From: JAUWBF01 sp043815125 | Lineage (GTDB): Bacteria > Verrucomicrobiota > Verrucomicrobiia > Opitutales > Opitutaceae | Assembly (NCBI GenBank): GCA_043815125.1 | Contig: JBDRJH010000198.1 | Location: 5,268-69,267, forward strand | Length of the DNA: 64,000 nt | Reading direction: 5' to 3' | In this document: positions 9,644 through 18,438 of the stretch, piece by piece | Position numbering within the stretch: position 1 is the first letter of the stretch | Layout: every line of letters starts with the position of its first letter | Notes under the pieces: generated by a model | The model's database searches: none | What the model was told of the DNA's origin: nothing | The model's input: only the letters and a program-made list of their open reading frames with translations | Translations under genes and position numbers: made by a program

Positions 9644-10570
9644 ATGACCATGCCCGGCCACACCTCGGTTTTGCTGCGCGAGTGCCTCGCCCTGCTCGCG
9701 CCGCGCGCCGGAGCCCGCTTCCTCGACGCCACCTTCGGCGGCGGCGGCCACACCCGCGCCCTGCTCGAGGCCGCGCCCGGCGTGCAGGTCGTCGCGCTCG
9801 ACCGCGACCCCGCCGCCCAGCCGCGCGCCGCCGCGCTGACCGCGGAGTTCGGCGACAACGTCCGTCTCATCGACAGCGACTTTGGAGACCTCGCGCAACT
9901 CGACCTCGGCGCCAAGCTGGACGGCGCTCTCTTCGACCTCGGGGTCTCTTCCTTTCAACTCGACGACGCCGAGCGCGGCTTCTCCTTCCGCAACGACGCG
10001 CCCGCCGACATGCGCATGGACCCCCGCCGCGGTGTCTCCGCCGCGCAGTGGCTGGAAACCGCCTCGGAGGACATGCTGTTCCGCGCCGTGCGCGACTACG
10101 GCGAGGAACACCATTGGCGCCGCGTCGTGCGCGCCATCATCGCCGCCCGCGGCACCGGCGCGCTCGCCCGCACCGCCTCGCTCGCCGAAACCATCGCCAA
10201 CGCCATCCCGCCCAAGGACCGCTTCGGCTCCCGCATTCATCCCGCCACCCGCGCCTTTCAGGGCATCCGCATCGCCGTCAACGACGAGATCGGCGCCATC
10301 GAACGCGCGCTCCCCGTCGCCTTCGAGCGCCTCGCCCCCGGCGGCGTGCTCGCGGTCATCAGCTTCCACTCCCTCGAGGACCGTCCCGTCAAGCAGCTCT
10401 TCCGCCGCCTCTGCGGCCGCCCCGAGGGCCGGCAGGACAACCGCCCCGCCGACCTGCGCACGCAGCTCGCCGAGGACCTCACCCGCAAGCCCATCACCCC
10501 CGCCGACGACGAACTCGCCGCCAACCCCCGCAGCCGCTCCGCCAAACTCCGCGCCATCCGCAAACTTTAA
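9644..10570 (+). CDS. rsmH: 16S rRNA (cytosine-1402-N4)-methyltransferase RsmH
   Basis: The protein is about 308 residues, normal for RsmH (MraW). It shows the N-terminal GHTSVLL block, the SAM-binding DATFGGGGHT motif, an LDRDP acidic loop, the FDLGVSSFQLD catalytic region and the HPATRAFQ and SFHSLEDR blocks. It methylates N4 of C1402 in 16S rRNA. The ATG at 9644 (MTMPGHT) or 9650 fits the family best; a start at 9611 would add 11 residues and overlap the small ORF more. The position after mraZ is the standard dcw order. Confidence 0.95.
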   Translation: MTMPGHTSVLLRECLALLAPRAGARFLDATFGGGGHTRALLEAAPGVQVVALDRDPAAQPRAAALTAEFGDNVRLIDSDFGDLAQLDLGAKLDGALFDLGVSSFQLDDAERGFSFRNDAPADMRMDPRRGVSAAQWLETASEDMLFRAVRDYGEEHHWRRVVRAIIAARGTGALARTASLAETIANAIPPKDRFGSRIHPATRAFQGIRIAVNDEIGAIERALPVAFERLAPGGVLAVISFHSLEDRPVKQLFRRLCGRPEGRQDNRPADLRTQLAEDLTRKPITPADDELAANPRSRSAKLRAIRKL

Positions 10571-10606
10571 TCCGCTCCGACCGACTTCACCGTCCCTCTC
10601 CCCGCC

Positions 10607-11014
10607 ATGAACACCTCCGGCAAAAACGCCTTCATCAACCAGCTCTTCGTCTACGTGCTGGTCGGCGTCTGCCTGAGCGGAAGCGCCGGCCTCGGCGCCG
10701 TCTGGCTGCGTCACCAGATTTCCATTACGGCCAACCACACCCGCCGCCTCGAGGTCCGCCTCGCCGAGGCCGAGCGCCGCCTGGCCGAGGTCACCACCTA
10801 CGTCGCCGCCGAGCAGTCGCCCGACGCCCTCGAACGCCGCAACCGCGAGATGCGGCTCGGCCTCGTCATGCCGCGCGAGCCCCAGGTCGTGCGCGTCGCC
10901 GAGTCCCCCGAGCGCCGCCTCGCCGCCCGCCGCAACGCCGATCTCTTCGCCGACGAACCCGCCGCCACCCCCGTCCGCTTCACGCTCACTGGAGGGGCGC
11001 GCCAACGCCAATGA
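10607..11014 (+). CDS. ftsL: FtsL-like cell division protein
   Basis: The protein has 135 residues: a short cytoplasmic N-terminus, one membrane segment (about 14-36) and a periplasmic coiled-coil (about 45-95, many Arg/Glu heptads). Sequence identity in FtsL is always low, so the call rests on size, topology and the place between rsmH and ftsI. FtsL links with other divisome proteins and activates FtsWI. Its stop overlaps the ftsI start (ATGA at 11011-11014). Confidence 0.75.
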   Translation: MNTSGKNAFINQLFVYVLVGVCLSGSAGLGAVWLRHQISITANHTRRLEVRLAEAERRLAEVTTYVAAEQSPDALERRNREMRLGLVMPREPQVVRVAESPERRLAARRNADLFADEPAATPVRFTLTGGARQRQ

Positions 11015-12816
11015 CCCAGCGCGGATTCGCCAGCAACTACCGGATCGTGCTCATCGCCGGCGCCCTGTTTGCGTCGCTCGGTTGCGTCGCCCTCCGGCTG
11101 GCCGATCTGCACGTCTTCAGCCGCGACTACTACGTCGCGCAGATCGAGCGCGCCCGCTACCGAATCGATGTCGAGACCGCCCGCCGCGGCGACATCCTCG
11201 CGGCCAACGGCGACGACATCCTCGCCACCTCGCGCAGCCTCATCCAGCTCGGCGTTGACCCGCAGTCCCTCCGCGAGGAGGACCGCTCCAAGTGGCCCGA
11301 GCTCGCCCGCCTGGTCGGCATCCCGCTCGCGCAGCTCACCGCCGCCTTCGAGACCAAGACCCGCCCCGCGGCGGACGACCAGGCCGGCGACTCCGGCCGT
11401 CTCATCCGCTGGGCCAAGCTCAGCGACGAGGTCCAGGAATCCACCTACGCCGAGATCCTCCGGCTCGGCGTCAAGGGCGTCTACGGCAACCGCACCTACC
11501 GCCGCGCCTACCCGCACAACAGCCTCGCCTCCCACGTCATCGGCTTCGTCAACAAGGAGGGCCAGCCCTCCGGCGGCGTCGAGGCCTTCGCCGATTTCTA
11601 CCTGCGCGGCCGCGACGGCTGGCGCGAGTCCGAGAAGGACGGCCTGCGCCGCGAGCTCGCCCAGTTCCGCACCCGCGAGGTGCCCGCCGCCGACGGCTAC
11701 GGCGTCGTGCTCTCCATCGATTCGGTCATCCAGCACATGGTCGACGAGGAACTCGCCGCCATCGCGCAAAAGTTCAAGCCGCAGAAGGCCACCATCATCG
11801 TCACCGATCCGGAGACCGGCTTCATCCTCGCCCTCGGCAACTACCCGACCTTCGACCTCAACGAATTCTCCACCGCGCCGATCGCCAGCCAGCGCAACAT
11901 CGCCGCCGCCGACCTCTACGAACCCGGCTCCACCTTCAAGATCGTGCCCGCCGCCATGGCGCTCAACGAGGGCCTCGTCAGCCCCGGCACCCGCCTGCCC
12001 TGCAACCAGGAAACCGTCGCCTACAACGGCCGCGAGCTGCGCCTCATGCGCGACGACCACGCCTCGCCCATCCCGCTCACCGTCGCCCAGATCATCAGCC
12101 ACTCCAGCAACAACGGCGCGGCCCGCCTCGCCATGCTCGCCGGCGACCAGAAACTCCACGACTACGCCCGCGCCTTCGGCTTCGGCGAGCAGACCGGCTT
12201 CCCCCTCGGCTACGAGGGCTCCGGCCTCTTCAATCCGGTCAGCAAGTGGAGCGGCATCGACATCACCCGCATCCCCGCCGGCTACACCATCGCGGCCACC
12301 CCGCTGCAGATCCACTACGCCATGGCGACCATCGCCAACGACGGCCTGCTCATGCGCCCGCAGATCATCCGCGAGGTGCGCGACACCACCGGCGAGACCG
12401 TCTACGAGTTTGGCAAGTCCGTCCGCCGCGCCGTCGTCTCGCCCGAGACCGCCCGCGTGATGGCCCGTCTGCTCGAGGGCGTCGTCACCGACGGCACCGG
12501 CAAGGTCGCCAACATCCCCAACTTCGAAATCGCCGGCAAGACCGGCACCGCCCAGAAGCTCATCGACGGCCGGTATTCAAACCGCCACCACGTCGGCTCC
12601 TTCGTTGGATTTTTCCCCGCCACCCATCCCCGCGCCGTCATCAGCGTCATCGTCGACGACGGTCGCCCCGCCTCCGGCGGCGTGGGCTACGGCAGCGTGG
12701 TCGCCGCGCCCAGCTTCAAGCGCATCGCGGAGCAACTCATCCAGTATCTCGACATCAAACCCGCCGCCGCGTCCGCCAGCGGCGGCCTGCTCGCCATGGA
12801 AGGAGGCCGTCAATGA
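11011..12816 (+). CDS. ftsI: Peptidoglycan transpeptidase FtsI (PBP3-type, class B PBP)
   Basis: The protein has 601 residues: an N-terminal membrane anchor (about 10-30), a PBP dimer/pedestal domain, and a transpeptidase domain with the three penicillin-binding motifs. These are STFK (catalytic Ser307), SSN in SHSSNNGA, and KTGT in AGKTGTAQ. It crosslinks septal peptidoglycan. The start overlaps the ftsL stop by 4 nt and follows a GGAGGGG ribosome binding site. Its stop overlaps the murE start the same way. No PASTA domain is visible at the C-terminus. Confidence 0.95.
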   Translation: MTQRGFASNYRIVLIAGALFASLGCVALRLADLHVFSRDYYVAQIERARYRIDVETARRGDILAANGDDILATSRSLIQLGVDPQSLREEDRSKWPELARLVGIPLAQLTAAFETKTRPAADDQAGDSGRLIRWAKLSDEVQESTYAEILRLGVKGVYGNRTYRRAYPHNSLASHVIGFVNKEGQPSGGVEAFADFYLRGRDGWRESEKDGLRRELAQFRTREVPAADGYGVVLSIDSVIQHMVDEELAAIAQKFKPQKATIIVTDPETGFILALGNYPTFDLNEFSTAPIASQRNIAAADLYEPGSTFKIVPAAMALNEGLVSPGTRLPCNQETVAYNGRELRLMRDDHASPIPLTVAQIISHSSNNGAARLAMLAGDQKLHDYARAFGFGEQTGFPLGYEGSGLFNPVSKWSGIDITRIPAGYTIAATPLQIHYAMATIANDGLLMRPQIIREVRDTTGETVYEFGKSVRRAVVSPETARVMARLLEGVVTDGTGKVANIPNFEIAGKTGTAQKLIDGRYSNRHHVGSFVGFFPATHPRAVISVIVDDGRPASGGVGYGSVVAAPSFKRIAEQLIQYLDIKPAAASASGGLLAMEGGRQ

Positions 12817-14426
12817 TCGGCTACCTCACGCAAAACCACGGACTCATCCAGGCCTTCACCCAGCAACCGCGCGCCGTCCTCGGCGCCACGACCGCCGCCA
12901 CCCGGCGCCGCGCCCGCACCACTTCAAACCGCGTCTTCAAAATGGCCCCCCAACTCTCCGATCTGTTCCCCGAGGGCGAAGTCGTCTCCGTGCGCGGCGA
13001 ACTGGCCCGACCCATCTCCGGCATCGTCATGGACAGCCGCCGCGTCGTTCCGGGCAACGTGTTCTTCGCGCTCCCCGGCCTGCGCACCACCGGCGCCGGC
13101 TACATCGACGAGGCCGTCAGCCGCGGCGCGGTCGCCGTCATCGTATCCGAAATCCCGCGACACACCCCCTCCAAGGTCACCTTCGTGCAGGTCGCCGATC
13201 CCCGCGCCACGCTCGCCCGCGTCGCCCGCCGCTACTACAAGACGCCCGACCGCGACCTCGAGGTCGTCGGCATCACCGGCACCAACGGCAAGACCACCGT
13301 CTCGCACCTCGCCAAGCTCTTCCTTGAGGAGGACCGCCGCGTCGGCCTGCTCGGCACCATCAACTACGACCTCGGCGCCCGCACCGTGCCGTCGTTCAAG
13401 ACCACGCCCGAGTCCATCGACATCTACGGCATGCTCGCCCAGATGCGCGACGCCGGCTGCCGCGAGGCCGTCATGGAGGTCAGCTCCCACGGCATCGACC
13501 AAAAGCGCGTGCTCGACCTCGACTTCCGCGTCGCCGTCTTCACCAACCTCACCCGCGACCACCTCGACTACCACCCCGACATGGAGGCGTATTTTGAGGT
13601 CAAGAGCCGCCTCTTCACCGGCGGCTCCGGCCGTCCGCCCCAGCTCTCGGTCATCAATATCGACGACGCCCACGGCCGCCGTATCGCCGGCCTGGTGCCC
13701 GCCGGCGTGCGCACGCTCACCTACGGCGAGTCGTCCGACGCCGACGTGCGCGCCGAGAATATCGAGCTCGGTTTCAAGCACACCGCCTTCACCCTCGTCT
13801 GGCCCGACGGCCGCGCCGAGGTCAGCTCGCCGCTCGTCGGCCGCTACAACGTTTCCAACGTGCTCGCCGCCGCCGCCACCGCCATCGGCATGGGGCGCAA
13901 CCCGCACCGCTTCCTCGCCAAGCTCGCGGCCTTCGGCGGCGTCGCCGGCCGCATGGAGCGCATCGAGGAGGGCCAGGAATTCAACGTGCTCGTCGACTAC
14001 GCACACACCGACGACGCCCTCGACCACGCCGTCGGCATGCTCCGCGCCATCACCCCCGGCCGCCTGTTCGTCGTCTTCGGCTGCGGCGGCAACCGCGACC
14101 GCGCCAAGCGCCCCCTCATGGTCGCCGCGGTGCAAAAGCACGCCGACTTCGCCTTCGCCACCGCCGACAACCCCCGCGGCGAGTCGCTCAACCAAATCTT
14201 CGACGACATGAAGACCGGCGTCACCCAGCCCGGCAAGATCACCTGGATCGAGGACCGCCGCCGCGCCATCAGCCTCGCCCTCGACATGTGCAAACCCGGC
14301 GATTCCCTGCTCGTCGCCGGCAAGGGCCACGAGACGTATCAGGAATTCGCCGACACGGTCACCCCGTTCGACGACCGCCAGGTCGTGCGCGAGCTCCTCG
14401 ACATCAAACAACTTCGCAACGGATGA
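12813..14426 (+). CDS. murE: UDP-MurNAc-tripeptide synthetase MurE (meso-DAP adding type)
   Basis: The ATG at 12813 overlaps the ftsI stop and has AGGAGG 7 nt upstream. This start gives about 43 extra N-terminal residues before the usual MurE start region; ATG at 12942 (MAPQLSDLF) is the alternative. The protein shows the ATP-binding GITGTNGKTT, the EVSSHGIDQKR block and a DNPRGE motif. In MurE the DNPR motif reads meso-diaminopimelate, so a DAP-type (Gram-negative) peptidoglycan is expected. It acts in the cytoplasm on UDP-MurNAc-L-Ala-D-Glu. Confidence 0.93.
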   Translation: MIGYLTQNHGLIQAFTQQPRAVLGATTAATRRRARTTSNRVFKMAPQLSDLFPEGEVVSVRGELARPISGIVMDSRRVVPGNVFFALPGLRTTGAGYIDEAVSRGAVAVIVSEIPRHTPSKVTFVQVADPRATLARVARRYYKTPDRDLEVVGITGTNGKTTVSHLAKLFLEEDRRVGLLGTINYDLGARTVPSFKTTPESIDIYGMLAQMRDAGCREAVMEVSSHGIDQKRVLDLDFRVAVFTNLTRDHLDYHPDMEAYFEVKSRLFTGGSGRPPQLSVINIDDAHGRRIAGLVPAGVRTLTYGESSDADVRAENIELGFKHTAFTLVWPDGRAEVSSPLVGRYNVSNVLAAAATAIGMGRNPHRFLAKLAAFGGVAGRMERIEEGQEFNVLVDYAHTDDALDHAVGMLRAITPGRLFVVFGCGGNRDRAKRPLMVAAVQKHADFAFATADNPRGESLNQIFDDMKTGVTQPGKITWIEDRRRAISLALDMCKPGDSLLVAGKGHETYQEFADTVTPFDDRQVVRELLDIKQLRNG

Positions 14427-14432
14427 CCCTCG

Positions 14433-15839
14433 GTGCCGCGCTTCGATCCCCAACTCCTCGCCACATGGACCTCCGGTAGCTGGACGTCGCTTCCCGTGAA
14501 GCCCGCCGCCGGCTTCACCATGGACGCGCGCTCGCTGCGCGCCGGCGAGGTGTTCGTGGCGATCAAGACCGACCGCCGCGACGGCCACGACTTTCTCGCC
14601 CAGGCCGCCGCCGCCGGCGCGTCCGCCGCGCTGGTCTCGCGCGCCGACCCCGCCGTCGACCTGCCGCAGCTCGTCGTCGCCGATCCGCTCAAGGCCTTTC
14701 AAGCCATCGCCCGCGCGCACCGCTGCGCCTTCAAGGGCCAGGTCGTCGGCATCACCGGCAGCGCCGGCAAGACCTCGACCAAGAACCTGCTCGCGCTCCT
14801 GCTCGGCGGCGCGGAGGGCGGACCGGAAGGCGGCGTGCTCGCCACCGAGGGCAACCTCAACAACCACCTCGGCGTGCCGCTCACGCTCACCAAGATCGAC
14901 CCTGACGCGCACCGCTTCGCCGTCATCGAGGCCGGCATCAGCGAGCCCGGCGAGATGGCTCCGCTGGCCGACATGATCCTGCCCGACGTCTCCATCGTCA
15001 CGCTGGTCGCGCCCGCGCACATCGAGGCGCTCGGCTCGGTCGAAGGCGTCGCCGCCGAGAAGGCCCGGCTGCCCGCCGCCACCCGCGCCGGCGGCATCGC
15101 GGTCTTCCCGCGGCAGTGCGCGCAGTTCACCCCCTTTCGCAAGCTCGGCGTCGACACCATGATCGTCGAGCCCGCCGACGTCGTCCGTCCCGCCCGTCCG
15201 CCTGAGGACCGCGTCTACTTCACCGTCACCCACCGCGGCGCCGAGACCGCGCTGGCCATCGCCTACGGCGAGCCGCCGCCCCTGGTCTTCACCTGCCGCC
15301 GCGTGTCTGACGGCATGGCTCAGAACGCCGTGCTCGCCGTGTGCGCCGCGCTCTGGCTCGGCGTCGAGCCGGCCGACATCCGCGCGCGTCTCGCCGGCTG
15401 GACGCCCGCCGCGCTGCGTGGCGAGGTCCGCCGCGACGCCGACGGACGCCTGCTCTACCTCGACTGTTACAACGCCAACCCCGCCGCCATGACCGATGCG
15501 CTCGACGCCTTCGCCGGCATCGCGCCCGCCGCCGAGCCGCGTCTCTACGTGCTCGGCTGCATGGGCGAGCTCGGCCCGCAGAGTCCGATGTTGCACCGCG
15601 CACTCGGTCGCAATCTTCGCCTGCGCGCCGGCGACCACGTCTGTGTGATCGGCGATGACGCCGAACAAATCCGACTCGGCGCGCTTGAGGGTGGCATCCC
15701 CGCCGAACAGATCGACGTCGTGCAGGACCTGGACGCCATTCGTGAGCGTTTGGTAAATTTTAATGGCGCGGTGTTCATCAAGGGCAGTCGCCGCTATAAG
15801 CTTGAAACCTTGGTGTCCACGGAGGCCGCCGCCCACTGA
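14433..15839 (+). CDS. murF: UDP-MurNAc-tripeptide-D-Ala-D-Ala ligase MurF
   Basis: The protein has 468 residues from a GTG start at 14433, 6 nt after the murE stop. The Mur ligase motifs are clear: GITGSAGKTSTKN (ATP), EGNLNNHLGVP, EAGISEPGEM, LDCYNANPAAM and LGCMGELG. MurF adds D-Ala-D-Ala, supplied by the Ddl encoded downstream, to the tripeptide precursor. The first 25 residues are variable and the start codon could be different. Confidence 0.95.
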   Translation: MPRFDPQLLATWTSGSWTSLPVKPAAGFTMDARSLRAGEVFVAIKTDRRDGHDFLAQAAAAGASAALVSRADPAVDLPQLVVADPLKAFQAIARAHRCAFKGQVVGITGSAGKTSTKNLLALLLGGAEGGPEGGVLATEGNLNNHLGVPLTLTKIDPDAHRFAVIEAGISEPGEMAPLADMILPDVSIVTLVAPAHIEALGSVEGVAAEKARLPAATRAGGIAVFPRQCAQFTPFRKLGVDTMIVEPADVVRPARPPEDRVYFTVTHRGAETALAIAYGEPPPLVFTCRRVSDGMAQNAVLAVCAALWLGVEPADIRARLAGWTPAALRGEVRRDADGRLLYLDCYNANPAAMTDALDAFAGIAPAAEPRLYVLGCMGELGPQSPMLHRALGRNLRLRAGDHVCVIGDDAEQIRLGALEGGIPAEQIDVVQDLDAIRERLVNFNGAVFIKGSRRYKLETLVSTEAAAH

Positions 15840-15845
15840 TTTTCG

Positions 15846-16967
15846 ATGCTCAGTTACCTGTCACAATTTGAGGAGTTTTTCGGCCCGCTGCGTTTGCTGC
15901 GGTTCATCACCGTGCGCGCGTTGCTCGCGGCCGGCACGGCCACGGTGTTCGGCTTCATCATCGCGCCGTTCCTGATCGCCAAGCTTCGCCAGCTCAAGTT
16001 CGGCCAGCACTACGACGACGACCGCACCGGCGACCTCGCGTCGCGCTTCGACAAAAAGAACACGCCGACGATGGGCGGCCTGCTGATCTTCTTCTGCGTG
16101 TTCTTCGCCACCGTGCTCTGCGCCGCGCCCAACATCTGGGTCATTGTCGCGCTCTTCGTCTACTCGGCGCTGACCGCGGTCGGCTTCCGCGACGACTTCC
16201 TGAAGGCCGTCAAAAAAAATCGCGACGGCATCTCGTCGAAGGAAAAGATGTTTTGGCAGACCGTCACCACGGTCCTCGCGCTCGCCGCGCTCATGCTGCA
16301 TCCCGACAGCGCCGACAAGATCCGCGAGTTCTGGGTCCCGTTTTTCAAGGAACCCGTCTACATCTTCGCCGGTGTGTTCGGCGTGATCGCGTTGTTCATC
16401 TTTGTCTTCTTCTGGCTGGTCGGCTTCAGCAACGCCATCAACCTCACCGACGGCCTCGACGGACTCGCCATCGGTTGCACGATCACCGTCGCGCTGGTCT
16501 ACGGCCTGATGGCCTACGCGGCCGGCAACACCAAGATCGCCGACTACCTGCTCATCAGCTACGTGCCCGGGGTGGGGGAGCTCGCCATCATCTGCGCCGC
16601 GCTGGTCGGCGCCGGCATGGCGTTTCTCTGGTATAACTCTCATCCCGCCGAGGTCTTCATGGGCGACACCGGCTCGCTCGCCATCGGCGGCCTCATCGGC
16701 GTCATCGCCTTCATGGTGCAGCAACCGCTCACGCTCGTCATCGTCGGCGGCGTGTCCGTGGTCGAGGCGCTCTCGGTCATCATTCAGGTCGGTTGGTTCA
16801 AATACACCCGCAAGACCACCGGTGCCGGACAGCGCTTCTTCCTGATGGCGCCGATCCACCACCACTTCCAAAAAAAGGGCTGGCCGGAGACCAAGGTCGT
16901 TTTGCGCTTTTGGGTGATCTCGCTCATGTGTGCCCTGGCCGGCCTGGCCACGCTCAAACTCCGCTGA
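15846..16967 (+). CDS. mraY: Phospho-N-acetylmuramoyl-pentapeptide transferase MraY
   Basis: A 373-residue integral membrane enzyme with about ten hydrophobic segments, normal for MraY. Active-site motifs include the first DD with KKNTPTMGGLL, NLTDGLDGLA, a FMGDTGSLA segment and the HHH loop (PIHHHFQKKGW). It transfers phospho-MurNAc-pentapeptide to undecaprenyl phosphate to make lipid I. It follows murF by 6 nt. An inverted repeat element separates it from murD. Confidence 0.96.
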   Translation: MLSYLSQFEEFFGPLRLLRFITVRALLAAGTATVFGFIIAPFLIAKLRQLKFGQHYDDDRTGDLASRFDKKNTPTMGGLLIFFCVFFATVLCAAPNIWVIVALFVYSALTAVGFRDDFLKAVKKNRDGISSKEKMFWQTVTTVLALAALMLHPDSADKIREFWVPFFKEPVYIFAGVFGVIALFIFVFFWLVGFSNAINLTDGLDGLAIGCTITVALVYGLMAYAAGNTKIADYLLISYVPGVGELAIICAALVGAGMAFLWYNSHPAEVFMGDTGSLAIGGLIGVIAFMVQQPLTLVIVGGVSVVEALSVIIQVGWFKYTRKTTGAGQRFFLMAPIHHHFQKKGWPETKVVLRFWVISLMCALAGLATLKLR

Positions 16968-16987
16968 ACCCGAACCATGGAAACGCA

Positions 16988-17092
16988 TTTTAACGCAAAG
17001 CCGCAAAGGCGCGAAGATCGCAAAGGTTTCGGAATTACCGAATCCGCTCGTCGACTTTGCGACCTCTGCGCCTTTGCGCCTTTGCGTTAAAA
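16988..17092. repeat. Inverted ACGCAAAG-type intergenic repeat, copy 1
   Basis: The left arm 16988-17026 begins TTTTAACGCAAAG and the right arm 17055-17092 ends CTTTGCGTTAAAA, with inner CGCAAAGG-like units in 9-nt register on both sides. The arms pair over nearly 40 nt with a few mismatches. A diverged copy lies at 55800-55903. It sits inside the dcw operon, between mraY and murD, with no loss of gene order. Confidence 0.85.
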
Positions 17093-17111
17093 CTCCGATC
17101 CGTTCGCCGCC

Positions 17112-18404
17112 ATGCAACCCACCATCCCCGCCTTCCTCAAACCGTTGCTCGCCGACCATCCGGTCGCCGTGTTCGGCGGCGGCGTGAGCGGACGCGGCGT
17201 GGTCGCGCTGGCGGAGTGGCTGGGCGCGACGAGCCGGGTTTTCGATCTGGCCGACGGTGGCGATTTTCGCGCGGCCGACGCGCAGACGCACAAGCTCGTG
17301 GTCTTTTCGCCCGGCTTCGCCCCGACCCATCCGTGGCTGACCGCCGCGCGCGCCGCCGGTTGTGTGTGCATCGGCGAGCTGGACTTCGCTTCGCTCTTTT
17401 GGCGCGGCGCGGTCGTCGCCGTCACCGGCACCAACGGCAAGACCACCCTCGTCGAGTTCCTCACCCACGCGTTGAAGAGCATCGGCGTCGACGCCGTCGC
17501 CACCGGCAACATCGGGCGCTCCTTTTGCCAGCTCGTCGTCGACCGCTCCGGCGGCTCCGGCGACACGACCGCGGTCTGCGAGGTCAGCTCCTTCCAGGCG
17601 GAGACGCTGCGGCACTTCCGCGCGGACTCGGTCATCTGGACCAACTTCGCCGAGGATCACCTCGAGCGTCATGGTTCGATGGATACTTACTTCCTCGCCA
17701 AGTGGCGCCTGTTTGAGCGCGCCATCGGCGGTCACGTCTACGCCGGCTCCAGCGTGTGGCGCCACGCCGAGCGGGTGGGGCAGCCGCTGCCGGCCGAGGC
17801 GATGGTCGACACCGCCGACCAAACCGGCGATCTGCTGCTTCAGGGAACCGCCTTCGCCGGCCATCCGCAGCGCGAGAACTTCCTGTTGGCCGACGCCTGG
17901 TGGCGCGGGCAGAACCTCCGCGAGGGCGCGCTCTACGCCGCCGCGCACACCTTCACGCTCGCCGACCACCGCCTGCAAAAGGTCGCCGTCACCGCGCCGG
18001 GCGTCACCTGGTGGAACGATTCCAAGGCCACCAATTTCCACGCCGTCGAGGCTGCGCTCGGCTCCTTCGCCGAGCCCGTGGTGCTCATCGCCGGCGGCAA
18101 GTCCAAGGGTGGCGACGTCGGCGCCTTTGTGCAACGCATCGCCCCGCGCGTGCGCCACGCCCTGTTGATCGGCGAGACCCGCAACGTGCTCGCGCTGTTC
18201 TGCGCCCAGCACGGCGTCGCCTACACGTTGTGCGAGGACCTCGCCGCCGCCGTGACCGCCGCCGGCCTCCTCGCCGGACCCGCCGGGCACGTGCTGCTCA
18301 GCCCCGGTTTCGCCAGTTTTGATCAATTTTCCGGATACGCCGACCGCGGCGAGCGTTTCGTGAAGCTCGTCAACGACTTGGGCGTCGATCCCGTTTTGGT
18401 ATAG
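17112..18404 (+). CDS. murD: UDP-MurNAc-L-alanine--D-glutamate ligase MurD
   Basis: The 430-residue protein has the N-terminal UDP-binding fold (VFGGGVSGRG), the ATP motif AVTGTNGKTT, the EVSSFQAE block and the C-terminal NDSKATN motif typical of MurD. It adds D-Glu to UDP-MurNAc-L-Ala in the cytoplasm. It is preceded by the 16988-17092 repeat. It ends in TAG, direct evidence that TAG serves as a normal stop here. Confidence 0.95.
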   Translation: MQPTIPAFLKPLLADHPVAVFGGGVSGRGVVALAEWLGATSRVFDLADGGDFRAADAQTHKLVVFSPGFAPTHPWLTAARAAGCVCIGELDFASLFWRGAVVAVTGTNGKTTLVEFLTHALKSIGVDAVATGNIGRSFCQLVVDRSGGSGDTTAVCEVSSFQAETLRHFRADSVIWTNFAEDHLERHGSMDTYFLAKWRLFERAIGGHVYAGSSVWRHAERVGQPLPAEAMVDTADQTGDLLLQGTAFAGHPQRENFLLADAWWRGQNLREGALYAAAHTFTLADHRLQKVAVTAPGVTWWNDSKATNFHAVEAALGSFAEPVVLIAGGKSKGGDVGAFVQRIAPRVRHALLIGETRNVLALFCAQHGVAYTLCEDLAAAVTAAGLLAGPAGHVLLSPGFASFDQFSGYADRGERFVKLVNDLGVDPVLV

Positions 18405-18438
18405 CTCTCAACAACCTCTCACACCTACACTCACCGCC

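Noticed and set aside
16988..17092. CRISPR array, because of the repeated CGCAAAGG-like units
   Set aside because: The units are 9 nt apart with no spacers, are arranged as two inverted arms, and no cas gene is near.
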